Source of the DNA: Pilosibacter fragilis
GTDB lineage: Bacteria > Bacillota > Clostridia > Lachnospirales > Lachnospiraceae
Assembly: GCF_032490495.1 (NCBI RefSeq)
Contig: NZ_JAVYJB010000010.1
Span: 62,001 to 126,000, forward strand
Length of the DNA stretch: 64,000 nt
Reading direction: 5' to 3'
Below are positions 1-8,464 of the stretch, in pieces; the first letter of the stretch is position 1, and each line of letters begins with the position of its first letter. Below the pieces are notes generated by a model. The model was not told the origin of the DNA, did no database searches, and worked only from the letters and a program-made list of their open reading frames with translations. A program made the translations under genes and the position numbers.

Positions 1-683
1 ACATGACCATTTTTTAAAATTGTATAACCAACATTCTGATACATGTGTGTCACGATATCACCTGGTCTAAGAATCTCTAAAACCTTTTCCATCTCTGCCG
101 GTGGATTTGTAATATGTACCATCAACGGTCTGTTAATTTTTTCTCCAATTTTAACTGCTGCTTTTAATGGTTCAAGTCCCAGCTCCCCTACAATATTTTT
201 GCTTGTTCGAAGTTTTAAGCCAAGCAGTTCATCTCCGTACTTGTCAAATAATTCTTTGAGTTTTCCCACATCCATGTGCTCTGGTTTAACATCTTCCATC
301 TGCTTTGGAAGTGTAGATAAACCCACACTGCAAACATTGATATACGGCATAATTGATAACTTTTCCATTCCGATCCAGCCACGATACTGTTCATAATTGT
401 CACAGCCCGTGCTTCCTGCATCCACTGCAGTCGTAACTCCAGATCCAAAGCATACTGCTTCACCAGCTGTTCCAATTGCTGCCAATGGATAAATATGAGT
501 ATGATGGTCAATTAATCCTGGCGTTACATAGCATCCGTCTGCATCAATTTCACTTGTTGCATGTTCTTCTATATAAGAACAAACTTTTACAATTTTACCG
601 TCTTTTACTGAGATATCGCCTTTCGCGATCTTTTCATTCTCGACATCAACAATCAGTCCATTTCGAATAATAATATCTTCCAT
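1..683 (-). CDS. amidohydrolase/deacetylase-family metallohydrolase, partial (3' end outside window)
   Basis: I translated this gene by hand from the minus strand; it opens at ATG 681-683 behind a GAGGTG ribosome binding site and stays open to the window edge (227 codons seen). The N-terminus has the small beta-sandwich of cyclic amidohydrolases (MEDIIIRNGLIVDVEN), then GLIDHHTHIY at about residues 56-65, whose HxH pair is the usual first metal site of dihydroorotase/dihydropyrimidinase-like TIM barrels. It most resembles the amidohydrolase/deacetylase proteins often annotated as dihydroorotase-like; the substrate cannot be told. It lies 92 bp downstream of tctA on the same strand and may act on the compound the transporter imports. 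Family sure, function open. Confidence 0.8.
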   Translation of the reverse strand, partial: MEDIIIRNGLIVDVENEKIAKGDISVKDGKIVKVCSYIEEHATSEIDADGCYVTPGLIDHHTHIYPLAAIGTAGEAVCFGSGVTTAVDAGSTGCDNYEQYRGWIGMEKLSIMPYINVCSVGLSTLPKQMEDVKPEHMDVGKLKELFDKYGDELLGLKLRTSKNIVGELGLEPLKAAVKIGEKINRPLMVHITNPPAEMEKVLEILRPGDIVTHMYQNVGYTILKNGH

Positions 684-703
684 TTGCACACCTCATAATA
701 AAA

Positions 704-730
704 AGGGACATTGAGCTTCTCAATGTCCCT
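704..730 (-). terminator. hairpin terminator after tctA, in the leader of the amidohydrolase gene
   Basis: A perfect 12-bp stem (AGGGACATTGAG with CTCAATGTCCCT, loop of 3) is followed on the minus strand by TTTTATTATG. It ends tct transcripts, but its T-run touches the ribosome binding site of the amidohydrolase gene only about 20 nt before that start codon. Read-through or attenuation would therefore directly set amidohydrolase expression. Confidence 0.75.
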
Positions 731-775
731 ACCAACAGTATCCATGTGAAAAGGGGCATTTACACAGCCTTCCTT

Positions 776-2278
776 TTATGACTGAGCCTTTTTCTTCTTT
801 CGTGCACTCATTAAAGGCGAGAAGCAACTTGCCACACAAACAATCAGAAGAACAAGGCTGATTGGTCTTGTTATGAAGCTCATTAAAGTTGCACCTATAG
901 CTTTATGGCATAAGTTAAATGCCTGCATAAATCCAGCCTCTGCAAGAGAACCAAGCATTAAGCCAAGAACGATTGCAGAAATATCAAATCCAGCTGTCTT
1001 TAAGAAATACCCGACAATACCAAAAATAAGCATAATATAAACATCTGTAATATTATTGCTTGCCGCATAAGAGCCTACTACACACAGAACACCAATACCT
1101 GCTAATAGAAATCCTTTCGGTACTTTAACCACCTGCGCAAACTGTTTTGCACCAATTAATCCTACAATTGTGAATGCAAACTGGGCAAGTACGAAACCTG
1201 CTAAGAACGGATATGTTACATGCGCATAGTTTGTAAATAAACTGAATCCCGGATTCAAACCCTGAATCATAAGTCCACCCATCAGCACTGCTGCTACGGA
1301 GTTTCCAGGAATGCCGAGCGTGAGCATTGGGATCAAAGATCCACCGCAAACCGCATTATTTGCTGACTCTGTCGCAGCTACACCTTCGCGACATCCTTTC
1401 CCGAAGTCATCCGGTGTTTTTGATGTTCTCTTTGCCTCATTATACGCCATATAACCAGCAATATTTCCGCCAGCTCCTGGTACGATTCCTACAAACGCGC
1501 CAATGATAGAAGACTTGATATAGGTAAGTGGATATCTCACGAAATCCTTCGGTGTGATCTTCGGTACGTGAAGTTTTTTAATATTATCGTCTGTTAACAC
1601 ACCTGTTTTTTCTCCTGATGAAGTCAACAATTGTGTCAAAGAATATAAACCAACAATTGCAGGGATAATTGCAATGCCGCCATATAAGGCCGTAATATTA
1701 AAGGTATATCTTGGATATGCTGTCGCAACATCCATTCCAACCATTGAAACAAGAAGACCTAATAATCCAGAAAGGAATCCTTTTAAAAGAGAACCGCTTG
1801 AAAGAGATACGATGATCGTCAGTCCGAATACGGCCATCATTGCGTTTTCCTGAGATCCAAATTTCAATGAGAAATTTGCGATTGGAGGTGCCAGAAAGAA
1901 TAATGCAATCGCTCCTGCAATTCCTCCCCAGAAAGATGCGATGCACGCCTCCTGCAACGCCTCACCACCACGTCCTTTTCTTGTCATTGGAAAACCGTCC
2001 AGAGTTGTAGCTGCTGAAGCCGGTGTACCAGGTGTATTAAGCAGACATGCAGAAATACTGCCTCCATATGTTGAACCACAATAGATACCGGCCAGCATGA
2101 TCAATCCACTTGCCGCATCCATTCCATAAGTAAGAGGAATCAGCACCGCCACACCCATTGTAGATGATACACCCGGAAGTGCTCCAAATAAAATTCCTAA
2201 AACAGTTCCCCCCATAAGGAGCAGTAAGTTCATTGGGTTAAACGCGGTACTAAAACCCATCAGAATATTGGATAACAT
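776..2278 (-). CDS. tctA: tripartite tricarboxylate transporter, large membrane subunit TctA
   Basis: This 500-residue, very hydrophobic protein has the length and repeated glycine/proline motifs of TctA: FGALPGVSSTMG near residue 32, VGIVPGAGGNIAGYMAYNEA around 265-285, and LGIPGNSVAAVLMGG around 322-336. TctA is the roughly 12-helix channel subunit of the tripartite tricarboxylate transporter, a secondary carrier driven by ion gradients and fed by an extracytoplasmic binding protein. The start has a strong AAGGAGGAG site. It follows tctB by 15 bp and tctC one gene further up, so all three components are present. Substrates in this family range from citrate to other carboxylates; here the ligand is unknown. 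Confidence 0.93.
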   Translation of the reverse strand: MLSNILMGFSTAFNPMNLLLLMGGTVLGILFGALPGVSSTMGVAVLIPLTYGMDAASGLIMLAGIYCGSTYGGSISACLLNTPGTPASAATTLDGFPMTRKGRGGEALQEACIASFWGGIAGAIALFFLAPPIANFSLKFGSQENAMMAVFGLTIIVSLSSGSLLKGFLSGLLGLLVSMVGMDVATAYPRYTFNITALYGGIAIIPAIVGLYSLTQLLTSSGEKTGVLTDDNIKKLHVPKITPKDFVRYPLTYIKSSIIGAFVGIVPGAGGNIAGYMAYNEAKRTSKTPDDFGKGCREGVAATESANNAVCGGSLIPMLTLGIPGNSVAAVLMGGLMIQGLNPGFSLFTNYAHVTYPFLAGFVLAQFAFTIVGLIGAKQFAQVVKVPKGFLLAGIGVLCVVGSYAASNNITDVYIMLIFGIVGYFLKTAGFDISAIVLGLMLGSLAEAGFMQAFNLCHKAIGATLMSFITRPISLVLLIVCVASCFSPLMSARKKKKAQS

Positions 2279-2293
2279 ATATTTTTCTCCTCC

Positions 2294-2755
2294 TTAGATC
2301 AAAAATCCTTTTGGCAACGGAACCTGTAAAAACATACTAAAGATACCATAAATAACCGCTAACACCCCAATTGCCACAACTGGATATGTCCATAACTTAT
2401 GTTTTTCAGTATCAATTACATATGAAAACGCCATCATAAACACAAAAGAGATCGTGTAAAATCCCACTACTTTAATTAAACCAACATACACTACAAGCAT
2501 CAGAATTGCGATTGCGATCTTCTTTGATCCTTCTTTTTGTTCTGCCAGTGCTGCAGCATCAAAATTCTCATCTTCCTTGTAGTGCATATAAAATGTACGC
2601 ACAAACAGCATAACACTCAAAATACATCCAAGGACTGTGATTCCTGTCGGAATAATTTTCGGAATATCTGGGAACTTTCTGCTGTAAACAAACGCAAATC
2701 CAAACACAAGGAATAAGAACACAGCCGATATGCGTTCTTTTAATTTCATCGTCAT
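2294..2755 (-). CDS. tctB: tripartite tricarboxylate transporter, small membrane subunit TctB
   Basis: This 153-residue membrane protein has about four hydrophobic helices (roughly residues 8-25, 38-55, 80-105 and 120-145) and lies between tctC and tctA, the usual place and size for TctB. TctB sequences are poorly conserved, so the call rests mainly on size, topology and position. I chose ATG 2755 because an AAAGGG site lies 9 nt upstream; a TTG nine bases earlier would place the ribosome binding site inside the gene. It is translated in tandem with tctA, 15 bp apart. Confidence 0.85.
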   Translation of the reverse strand: MTMKLKERISAVFLFLVFGFAFVYSRKFPDIPKIIPTGITVLGCILSVMLFVRTFYMHYKEDENFDAAALAEQKEGSKKIAIAILMLVVYVGLIKVVGFYTISFVFMMAFSYVIDTEKHKLWTYPVVAIGVLAVIYGIFSMFLQVPLPKGFLI

Positions 2756-2787
2756 ACTAATCAACCCTTTCTGTATCTAAAACTATT

Positions 2788-2816
2788 GGGCGATGCAGAA
2801 TGTATCCGCATCGCCC
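2788..2816 (-). terminator. intercistronic hairpin between tctC and tctB
   Basis: Arms GGGCGATGC and GCATCGCCC (9 bp, perfect) stand between tctC and tctB, followed on the minus strand by AATAGTTTTAG, a weak T-run. Such a leaky terminator or mRNA-end stabiliser is common after binding-protein genes, which are needed in excess over their membrane subunits. Confidence 0.6.
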
Positions 2817-2831
2817 ACTTTTCTTCGCTTC

Positions 2832-3920
2832 TTACATTCCAAGAGATTCTTTTAAATCATACCAAATCGGGTTGTATTCGCTGAAGGTCTTTAATGCCTC
2901 ATCCGTGTTCTGGAAGCGAATTACAAGTCCCATGTTATCTGCTTCTGCGATGAAATCCGGATCCTCACAAACCTTTTCCATGATTTTATCCCAGTACTCA
3001 ACAATTGCAGGATCAACTTTTGAGGACATTGCTAAGCCACGGTATGTGGAAAGAGAAGTACAATCATATCCAAGCTCTTTTACTGTAGGAACATCGTCAT
3101 AAATTCTTTCATCTGTCATTGTGAATAATACTTTACACTGTTTTTCATCTAACATTGTTCTTGCCTCGCTGACACCTGCCGACATTACATCACAATGTCC
3201 GCCAAGAAATGCTGCTTTTGCTTCAGAGGAGCCATTATATCCGATGATATTAAACTCTACACCAGCTGTATTTGCAATGTACTGTGTTGCAAGAGCTGCG
3301 ATAGTACCTGTTCCAGATGCCGCAATGCTGATCTCGCCCGGATGATCCTTTGCATATGCAAACATTTCTTCTGCTGTAGTAAATCTTGTTTCATCCGGCT
3401 TCACAGCCCATACACGGTCATCTGCTACAAAGAAGCCGATATGTCCCATATCATTTACGACATCAAATGGGCAGCTGGAATTCGTGGTAGAAACATACTG
3501 TGCGCCCGGATCGATATGCCACATAACAGATCCGTCTGTAGCACGCCCTAAACCAGTCTGGATTCCTACAAGTCCGCTTCCGCCTGTAATATTTTCAACG
3601 ATCAGTGTTGCATCTGTCCATTTCTGAGCATATTTAGCAAATAAACGATCACCAAGATCTACACCGCCACCAGCCGAGAATGGAGCAATAATCGTCACAG
3701 TACCAGACGGATATGTCTTTCCATCTGCAAGTGTGATCGTCTTAGACCATTCACCTGTATCTCCTGTCGATGTAGCCTGTGTATCAGAAGCTGTTGTTTC
3801 CTTTTCGGCTTGAGTCGTTGCTGTTGCCGTTGTATCCGGCGCTGTACTGTTTGAAGCGCATCCAGACAAACTTGACATAACGAGTGTTGCTGCTGCCAGT
3901 AAAGCTATACGTTTTTTCAT
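2832..3920 (-). CDS. tctC: tripartite tricarboxylate transporter substrate-binding lipoprotein TctC
   Basis: The 362-residue product opens with a lipoprotein signal peptide, MKKRIALLAAATLVMSSLSG, with Cys-21 as the lipobox cysteine. A Thr/Ala/Ser-rich linker (about residues 25-55) precedes the mature binding domain. That domain has the family pattern IIAPFSAGGGVDLGDRLFAKY (here about residues 78-98) and a C-terminal region typical of Bug/TctC proteins. It captures a carboxylate outside the membrane and passes it to TctAB. A strong GGAGG site precedes the ATG. It is the first tct gene and is followed by a hairpin, which fits its being made in excess. The ligand cannot be deduced. Confidence 0.93.
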   Translation of the reverse strand: MKKRIALLAAATLVMSSLSGCASNSTAPDTTATATTQAEKETTASDTQATSTGDTGEWSKTITLADGKTYPSGTVTIIAPFSAGGGVDLGDRLFAKYAQKWTDATLIVENITGGSGLVGIQTGLGRATDGSVMWHIDPGAQYVSTTNSSCPFDVVNDMGHIGFFVADDRVWAVKPDETRFTTAEEMFAYAKDHPGEISIAASGTGTIAALATQYIANTAGVEFNIIGYNGSSEAKAAFLGGHCDVMSAGVSEARTMLDEKQCKVLFTMTDERIYDDVPTVKELGYDCTSLSTYRGLAMSSKVDPAIVEYWDKIMEKVCEDPDFIAEADNMGLVIRFQNTDEALKTFSEYNPIWYDLKESLGM

Positions 3921-4000
3921 ATTGATTCCTCCTAAGTTTTTCTTTTGTTGTTATTTGTGCTGTTTTTTTCTTGATTTTTGTCTGTCTTTTTATTGATTTT

Positions 4001-4030
4001 ATATTATCATCATTAGACAAATATATCCAA
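4001..4030 (-). promoter_or_regulatory. candidate sigma-A promoter for tctCBA
   Basis: On the minus strand TTGGAT (4025-4030) and TAATAT (4001-4006) are 18 bp apart in an AT-rich gap, about 80 bp before the tctC start. Both hexamers are imperfect, so this is a suggestion only. Confidence 0.35.
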
Positions 4031-4098
4031 CAATGATTTTATATATTCTTAACAAGTTTTCTTTGTAGTTATTGGGATATTGATCTATTTTTTTGCTA

Positions 4099-5082
4099 TT
4101 AAGCACTTTCTTTCCCACGCAGTATATATTGCTTATTCACTACATACTTCAGTGCCTTCTCTTCCTCCAGCAATTCAATATTCTCCGTGATCATCGGGAA
4201 CATGACATCTGAGATATCCGCAGAACCGCCGCCTACATGTGGTGTCACGATAATGTTCGGATTTTCGAGAATCAAACTGCCCGGTTTTGCCGGTTCTTCC
4301 TCCACACAGTCGATTCCGGCACCTGAAAGTTTTCCGGAATTGACTGCGTTCACAACAGCCTCATCATCCATAAGTCCGCCTCTCGCAACGTTGATTAGGA
4401 TCGCGCCGTCCTTCATTTTTTCGATTTCCTTCTCACCGATCATATGACGCGTGGAATCCATGAGCGGTACATGAAGGGTGATCACGTCGCTTGTACGGAT
4501 CAGTTCCTCAAGTCCTACATATTTCATATGCAGTTTTTCTTCCATCTCCTCCGGCAAGCGGAACGGATCGTAATACTGGACTGTAGATCCGAAGGCCTGT
4601 ACCCTGGATGCCACCTGACGACCGATATTTCCTCCGCCGATGATGCCGACTACCTTATTGTTTAAAGTTCTCGTCAGGTTTAAAAATGTGTTCTTACTCC
4701 ACTCCCCCTGATGAATCGCACGGTCATGGCAGATCAGTTTTCTTCCGACTGCTAACATCAATGCCACCGTAAGCTCCGCCACAGCATACGCGTTTGCTCC
4801 CGGAGTATTGCAGACATAAATTCCATGTTTTCCTGCTTCTTCAATGTCAACAGAATCAAAACCGGCTCCCCAGCGCATGATCATCTTTAATCCTTTGATC
4901 CTTGCGACTACTTCCTTCGGCATTTTTAAAATTCGAAGAACGATGGCGTCTGCCTCTGTCAGTGCATCAAATTTCTCCTGTGTATCAACTTCAACCACTT
5001 CAATTTCCGGCTTTTCAGAAAAATAATTTTTAAACTTTTCAAATGTACCTGCCGGATATGTTCCTACGATTGCTACTTTCAC
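4099..5082 (-). CDS. D-2-hydroxyacid dehydrogenase (3-phosphoglycerate dehydrogenase-like)
   Basis: This 327-residue NAD-dependent dehydrogenase has the family layout. A substrate-binding lobe (1-100 and the C-terminal segment) surrounds a Rossmann domain with GIIGGGNIGRQ near residue 147, NVARGGLMD near 232 (catalytic Arg), a Glu in DCVEEEP near 261, and PHVGGG near 283 (catalytic His). It starts at GTG behind GAGGG. It lacks the C-terminal ACT region of classical SerA, so it is probably a catabolic 2-ketoacid reductase or hydroxyacid oxidase rather than the serine enzyme. It lies 15 bp after the aldolase gene and upstream of tctCBA, suggesting one pathway. Confidence 0.88.
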   Translation of the reverse strand: MKVAIVGTYPAGTFEKFKNYFSEKPEIEVVEVDTQEKFDALTEADAIVLRILKMPKEVVARIKGLKMIMRWGAGFDSVDIEEAGKHGIYVCNTPGANAYAVAELTVALMLAVGRKLICHDRAIHQGEWSKNTFLNLTRTLNNKVVGIIGGGNIGRQVASRVQAFGSTVQYYDPFRLPEEMEEKLHMKYVGLEELIRTSDVITLHVPLMDSTRHMIGEKEIEKMKDGAILINVARGGLMDDEAVVNAVNSGKLSGAGIDCVEEEPAKPGSLILENPNIIVTPHVGGGSADISDVMFPMITENIELLEEEKALKYVVNKQYILRGKESA

Positions 5083-5097
5083 GTTTTTTCCCTCTTT

Positions 5098-6096
5098 TTA
5101 TTTGATTTTCTCTGCCACTTCTCTCATGAGATCTTCGCTCGGATTCTTTCTGTTGATCTTGCTGACCTCAACGATCAGTTTATAGAGATCAACGCCTGTA
5201 TCTTTTGCGACCGCCTTGAAAGTCTTTCCGAAGCTGGAATGCGCTCCGGATACGCCGAGGATCAGGTCGTACGGCGGGATCGCGTCATGGTAGGAGTGCT
5301 TTTCCATTGCCGGAAGAAGTCTCTGGTCGATTCCGTTTAACATCGCGTAAAGGTCAATATCCTTGAACTCCCCGTATTTCTGCATAAATGCCACAGCTGC
5401 CTCTGTCGGAAGGTTTCCTGCGCTTCTCGCCATTCCCATAAGACCGCAGTCTAAAATATCTGCTCCGCTCTCATAGGCAGCGATGGCATTTGCTGCGGAA
5501 AGTCCAAGGTTATTGTGACAATGGAAAGCCACCGGGATCTTAACCGCGTTCTTGCAACACTCCGTTGCTCTCTTTACGTCATCCGGCATCATAGTTCCGG
5601 CGGAATCCATGATCGTAAATTCGTCAAGTCCGATGGACTCCAAGAACTTCGCTTCCTCCGCCAGTTCTTCCGGAGTGAGAAGATATGCTTTCATTGCGGA
5701 GTAGTACGCTTTCATTCCGCATTTCTTGATCGTTTTTACCGGAACTTCTGAGATCTTTCTCGCATCCCCGGCATCAGCACCACAGCGCAAGAACTTCATT
5801 CCCTTGGATGCCGCAAGCTCAACATTCGGTTCGCGGAATCTCTTTGCGTTTAAGAACATGCCGATCTCTGATTTTCCCAGATACGGCTGTACCAGATCCA
5901 GATACTCCATGTCAGTCAGGGCGTTTGTGAATCCCGCAACCTCATAAGCTCCGATTCCGCCTGCGTTTCCGAATTCAATAATCGGAACATTGCTCTCTGT
6001 CAGGATATCCAGAACGATCTTTGTGATCTCCGCGTCAAACCCTTTTCCTACTACATTTGCACCGTCTCTCAAAGTACAGTCCATCAATCTAACCAT
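5098..6096 (-). CDS. DRE-TIM aldolase, 4-hydroxy-2-oxovalerate aldolase / HMG-CoA lyase-like
   Basis: The 332-residue protein begins MVRLMDCTLRDGANVVGKGF; the DCTLRDG motif is the metal- and substrate-binding start of the DRE-TIM metallolyase barrel. FHCHNNLGLSAANA near residue 193 gives the HxH metal ligands, and MGMARSAGNLPTE near 220 is the glycine-rich loop. The C-terminal extension is short, as in DmpG/MhpE-type aldolases and unlike isopropylmalate synthases. Expected chemistry is divalent-metal-dependent retro-aldol cleavage of a 4-hydroxy-2-oxoacid or a related acid. A GTG lies directly before the chosen ATG and is possible too. It is divergent from a LysR gene and 15 bp ahead of the hydroxyacid dehydrogenase. 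Confidence 0.8.
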   Translation of the reverse strand: MVRLMDCTLRDGANVVGKGFDAEITKIVLDILTESNVPIIEFGNAGGIGAYEVAGFTNALTDMEYLDLVQPYLGKSEIGMFLNAKRFREPNVELAASKGMKFLRCGADAGDARKISEVPVKTIKKCGMKAYYSAMKAYLLTPEELAEEAKFLESIGLDEFTIMDSAGTMMPDDVKRATECCKNAVKIPVAFHCHNNLGLSAANAIAAYESGADILDCGLMGMARSAGNLPTEAAVAFMQKYGEFKDIDLYAMLNGIDQRLLPAMEKHSYHDAIPPYDLILGVSGAHSSFGKTFKAVAKDTGVDLYKLIVEVSKINRKNPSEDLMREVAEKIK

Positions 6097-6164
6097 CACA
6101 AATACTTCCTTTCGTTAATTTGCTGTAAAATATACTGGATTTCTTGTTGTTTTTATACTATCAT

Positions 6165-6190
6165 ACAGTTATGACAGTTTTCCAACAGTT
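6165..6190. promoter_or_regulatory. triple ACAGTT repeat between lysR and the aldolase gene
   Basis: ACAGTT occurs three times (6165, 6174 and 6185) in the 135-bp gap between the divergent LysR gene and the aldolase operon. Closely spaced repeats of this kind in a LysR intergenic region are plausible regulator half-sites. No exact T-N11-A dyad was established, so the assignment is inferred from position. Confidence 0.35.
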
Positions 6191-6231
6191 ATATTTTTAA
6201 TTTTAAACAGCATTTTCCTGTGGAGGCATCT

Positions 6232-7197
6232 ATGAACCTTAAAACATGTCAGTACTTTGTAGCACTTGCGGAAGAAATGAATTTTACAAAAGCATCCGAA
6301 TCTCTTCATATCACACAGCAGTCCCTCTCCGGCTCGATCAAGCGCCTAGAAGAGGAATATGGAGTGGAGCTGTTTCAGCGAAAACCATATCTGAAGCTCA
6401 CACCTGCCGGGGAGACTATGCTTTTTTACTCAAAACAGATGCTGCGAAATGAATCCCAGATGATGGCATCCCTGGCGGATCTCTCCGCCGAATGTTCCGG
6501 TCATCTTGTTCTTGGAATGTCAAGGCAGCGGATCCAGGTATTCTTTCCGGGAATCTGGGAGCGATACCACAACGCCTACCCAAATGTTTCTCTGGATCTT
6601 CGTCAGTCTTATACTCTGAAAATGGCTGACTCTCTTCAGGCTGGAAAGCTCGATCTTTTCATCGGTGTTGATGTTCCAACTGCATCTAATCTAAATATGA
6701 TCCCTTTAGCGTCCGAATACCTTTTCTGTCTGATCCACGATAATATTCTGAAGGAATGCTGCCCGAATCACTGGCAGGAACTTTTAAATAAAAGTGCCAT
6801 CGAAGGTCTTGATGTCTCTGATCTCAAAGACTTTCCAATCCTCCTCCTCGCTTCGGACAACCGAATCCGTTCTCTTTTAGAACGCGCCTATGATCGTTGT
6901 GGAATCATGCCTAAGACAATTCTCGAGGCATCTGACCAGAACATCATCTATCAACTCGCCTGTTCTGCCCAGGGAGCCGCTTTCCTGTCTCCGATGATCC
7001 TTTTTGATCATAAAAAAGGGGCGATCACTTGGCCAGAGAACTGCCATTGTCTGAGGATGAACCACTCTTTCTCAAAAATCGATATCTCCCTGGTCTACCG
7101 CAATGACCTGATCCTGCCCCACTATGCTGAAGGCATGAAAAAAGCCATCACACAGGAATTTTATTCCTACGCGATGGCGATGAAGTCGATTTCTTAA
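6232..7197 (+). CDS. LysR-family transcriptional regulator
   Basis: This 321-residue regulator starts MNLKTCQYFVALAEEMNFTK; the winged helix-turn-helix covers residues 1-60 (ASESLHITQQSLSGSIKRLE) and the rest is the two-lobed effector domain of LysR proteins. I use ATG 6232 because a GGAGG site lies 5 nt before it; the longer reading from GTG 6220 would contain that site. It is divergent from the aldolase/dehydrogenase/tct genes, so by the usual LysR arrangement it probably controls them in response to the transported acid or an intermediate. Confidence 0.9.
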   Translation: MNLKTCQYFVALAEEMNFTKASESLHITQQSLSGSIKRLEEEYGVELFQRKPYLKLTPAGETMLFYSKQMLRNESQMMASLADLSAECSGHLVLGMSRQRIQVFFPGIWERYHNAYPNVSLDLRQSYTLKMADSLQAGKLDLFIGVDVPTASNLNMIPLASEYLFCLIHDNILKECCPNHWQELLNKSAIEGLDVSDLKDFPILLLASDNRIRSLLERAYDRCGIMPKTILEASDQNIIYQLACSAQGAAFLSPMILFDHKKGAITWPENCHCLRMNHSFSKIDISLVYRNDLILPHYAEGMKKAITQEFYSYAMAMKSIS

Positions 7198-7203
7198 ACA
7201 AAA

Positions 7204-7229
7204 GCTGCCTAAAAATATTTTCAGGTAGC
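7204..7229. terminator. hairpin between convergent lysR and Ldh-family genes
   Basis: GCTGCCT (7204-7210) pairs with AGGTAGC (7223-7229) with one G-T pair, around an A/T loop that can pair further. Short T-rich stretches follow on both strands. It fits a modest bidirectional terminator for the two convergent genes. Confidence 0.55.
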
Positions 7230-7242
7230 ACTCTTTATTATT

Positions 7243-8274
7243 TTAGTTGAATGGAACCTTATATTTCATACTGATTTCCTCAAGTTCTTTTACCACAACA
7301 TCTGAAATTTCCATTCCCTCTCTCTGCGCTTGTTCTGCACGATTCAATTCAATCTCACCTGGTAGATAAATTTCATCACAGTCTTCTGCTCTTGGTGATT
7401 CTTTAATTGATGTAAGAATTACATCTGACTGTTCCTTAAATTTTTGTTCTTCAACAACTGCACCAACATTAATTGCACCAATAAAATAACCAACATCCTG
7501 CTTTTTTCCACTAAAATCATAAAATGATCCCATTGTTAATCCACTTTTAGCTCCTGCTAGTCCGCAGCACATCAGTTCGATCAACAAACCAATTCCATAC
7601 CCCTTGGCTCCGCCAAACGGAAGCATGCACGATACTTTATTAGGATCAGTTGTCGAATGTCCATCTTTATCAATTGCCCATCCTTCTGGAATTTTTTTCC
7701 CATTTTTCTTTGCGAGTGTCACTTTTCCTCTTGCAACAACACTGGTCGCCATATCAAGCGAAACTGTCCTATATTTTTCAGAAGGCACAGACACTGCAAG
7801 CGGATTTGTCCCAAGAATTGCTTTCTTTCCCCCTATCGGAGCCAATGCTGCCGGTCCATTGGTCATTGCGATTCCTATCATTCCATTCTGTGCTGCATAA
7901 TCAGTAAAAAATTCCCCCATTCCAAAATGATTTCCTCCTTTTACCGCCGCAAAACAACAACCTATCGTTTTTGCTTTCTCAACACATAGTTTCATTGCAT
8001 CCATTGCTGCTGGAACTCCCAGCCCATTGTTTGCATCCATCAGGATCAATGCTGGAGTTTCTTTTATAATTGTTGTTTCTGCATGTGCATCGACAAGTCC
8101 CGCCTCCAAACGATATGCATATGTTTTTAATCTTGTGACACCATGAGAAGAAATTCCTCGCATGTCTGCTGCTATAAGACTTTCTGCAAATAAATCACTT
8201 TTCTGCTTTGATAAGCCGTTTTTTTGCATAATTGCACTTGCAAATTCACGCATCTTATTACAATTATATTTCAT
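7243..8274 (-). CDS. Ldh-family (malate/L-lactate/ureidoglycolate type) NAD(P)-dependent oxidoreductase
   Basis: The 343-residue protein belongs to the non-Rossmann malate/L-sulfolactate dehydrogenase family (YlbC, YiaK, AllD). Seen motifs are DMRGISSHGVTRL near residue 37 with the catalytic His, GGNHFGMGEFF near 113, ATSVVARGKV near 173 and PFGGAKGYGIGLLIELM near 208. It reduces a 2-keto acid with NAD(P)H or does the reverse. ATG 8274 is chosen because GGAGG lies just upstream. The gene is visibly more A+T-rich than the wall and chaperone genes further on. It is divergent from a LysR gene, its probable regulator. Substrate unknown. Confidence 0.88.
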   Translation of the reverse strand: MKYNCNKMREFASAIMQKNGLSKQKSDLFAESLIAADMRGISSHGVTRLKTYAYRLEAGLVDAHAETTIIKETPALILMDANNGLGVPAAMDAMKLCVEKAKTIGCCFAAVKGGNHFGMGEFFTDYAAQNGMIGIAMTNGPAALAPIGGKKAILGTNPLAVSVPSEKYRTVSLDMATSVVARGKVTLAKKNGKKIPEGWAIDKDGHSTTDPNKVSCMLPFGGAKGYGIGLLIELMCCGLAGAKSGLTMGSFYDFSGKKQDVGYFIGAINVGAVVEEQKFKEQSDVILTSIKESPRAEDCDEIYLPGEIELNRAEQAQREGMEISDVVVKELEEISMKYKVPFN

Positions 8275-8377
8275 GATGACCTCCACTCTGCTTATCGGTT
8301 TTTTCAGAATATTGTTTGTATTTTTGTATTCTGATTAACATTTTCTGCCAACCGCTCTTGTTTTTTTGTTAGCTTTA

Positions 8378-8399
8378 TAGTAGTATATTTATACTACTA
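8378..8399. promoter_or_regulatory. palindromic operator candidate between the Ldh-family gene and lysR
   Basis: TAGTAGTAT (8378-8386) and ATACTACTA (8391-8399) form a perfect 9-bp dyad with a 4-bp spacer, in the divergent gap between the Ldh-family gene and the second lysR. Position and symmetry fit a LysR binding site; it could also be another repressor's operator. Confidence 0.5.
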
Positions 8400-8464
8400 A
8401 ATCCAACGGAGCTTTTTTTTATTCTCTACAAATAAATTTTGTAATTAAGCATATGGAGGGCTTT

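Noticed and set aside
215..511. 98-codon minus-strand frame at the window start
   Set aside because: Out of frame with the amidohydrolase, whose own frame runs without stop from 683 to the edge with metal-binding motif and ribosome binding site.
3784..4020. 78-codon frame overlapping the start of tctC
   Set aside because: It reads the tctC signal region and its AT-rich leader in another frame; no ribosome binding site or similarity.
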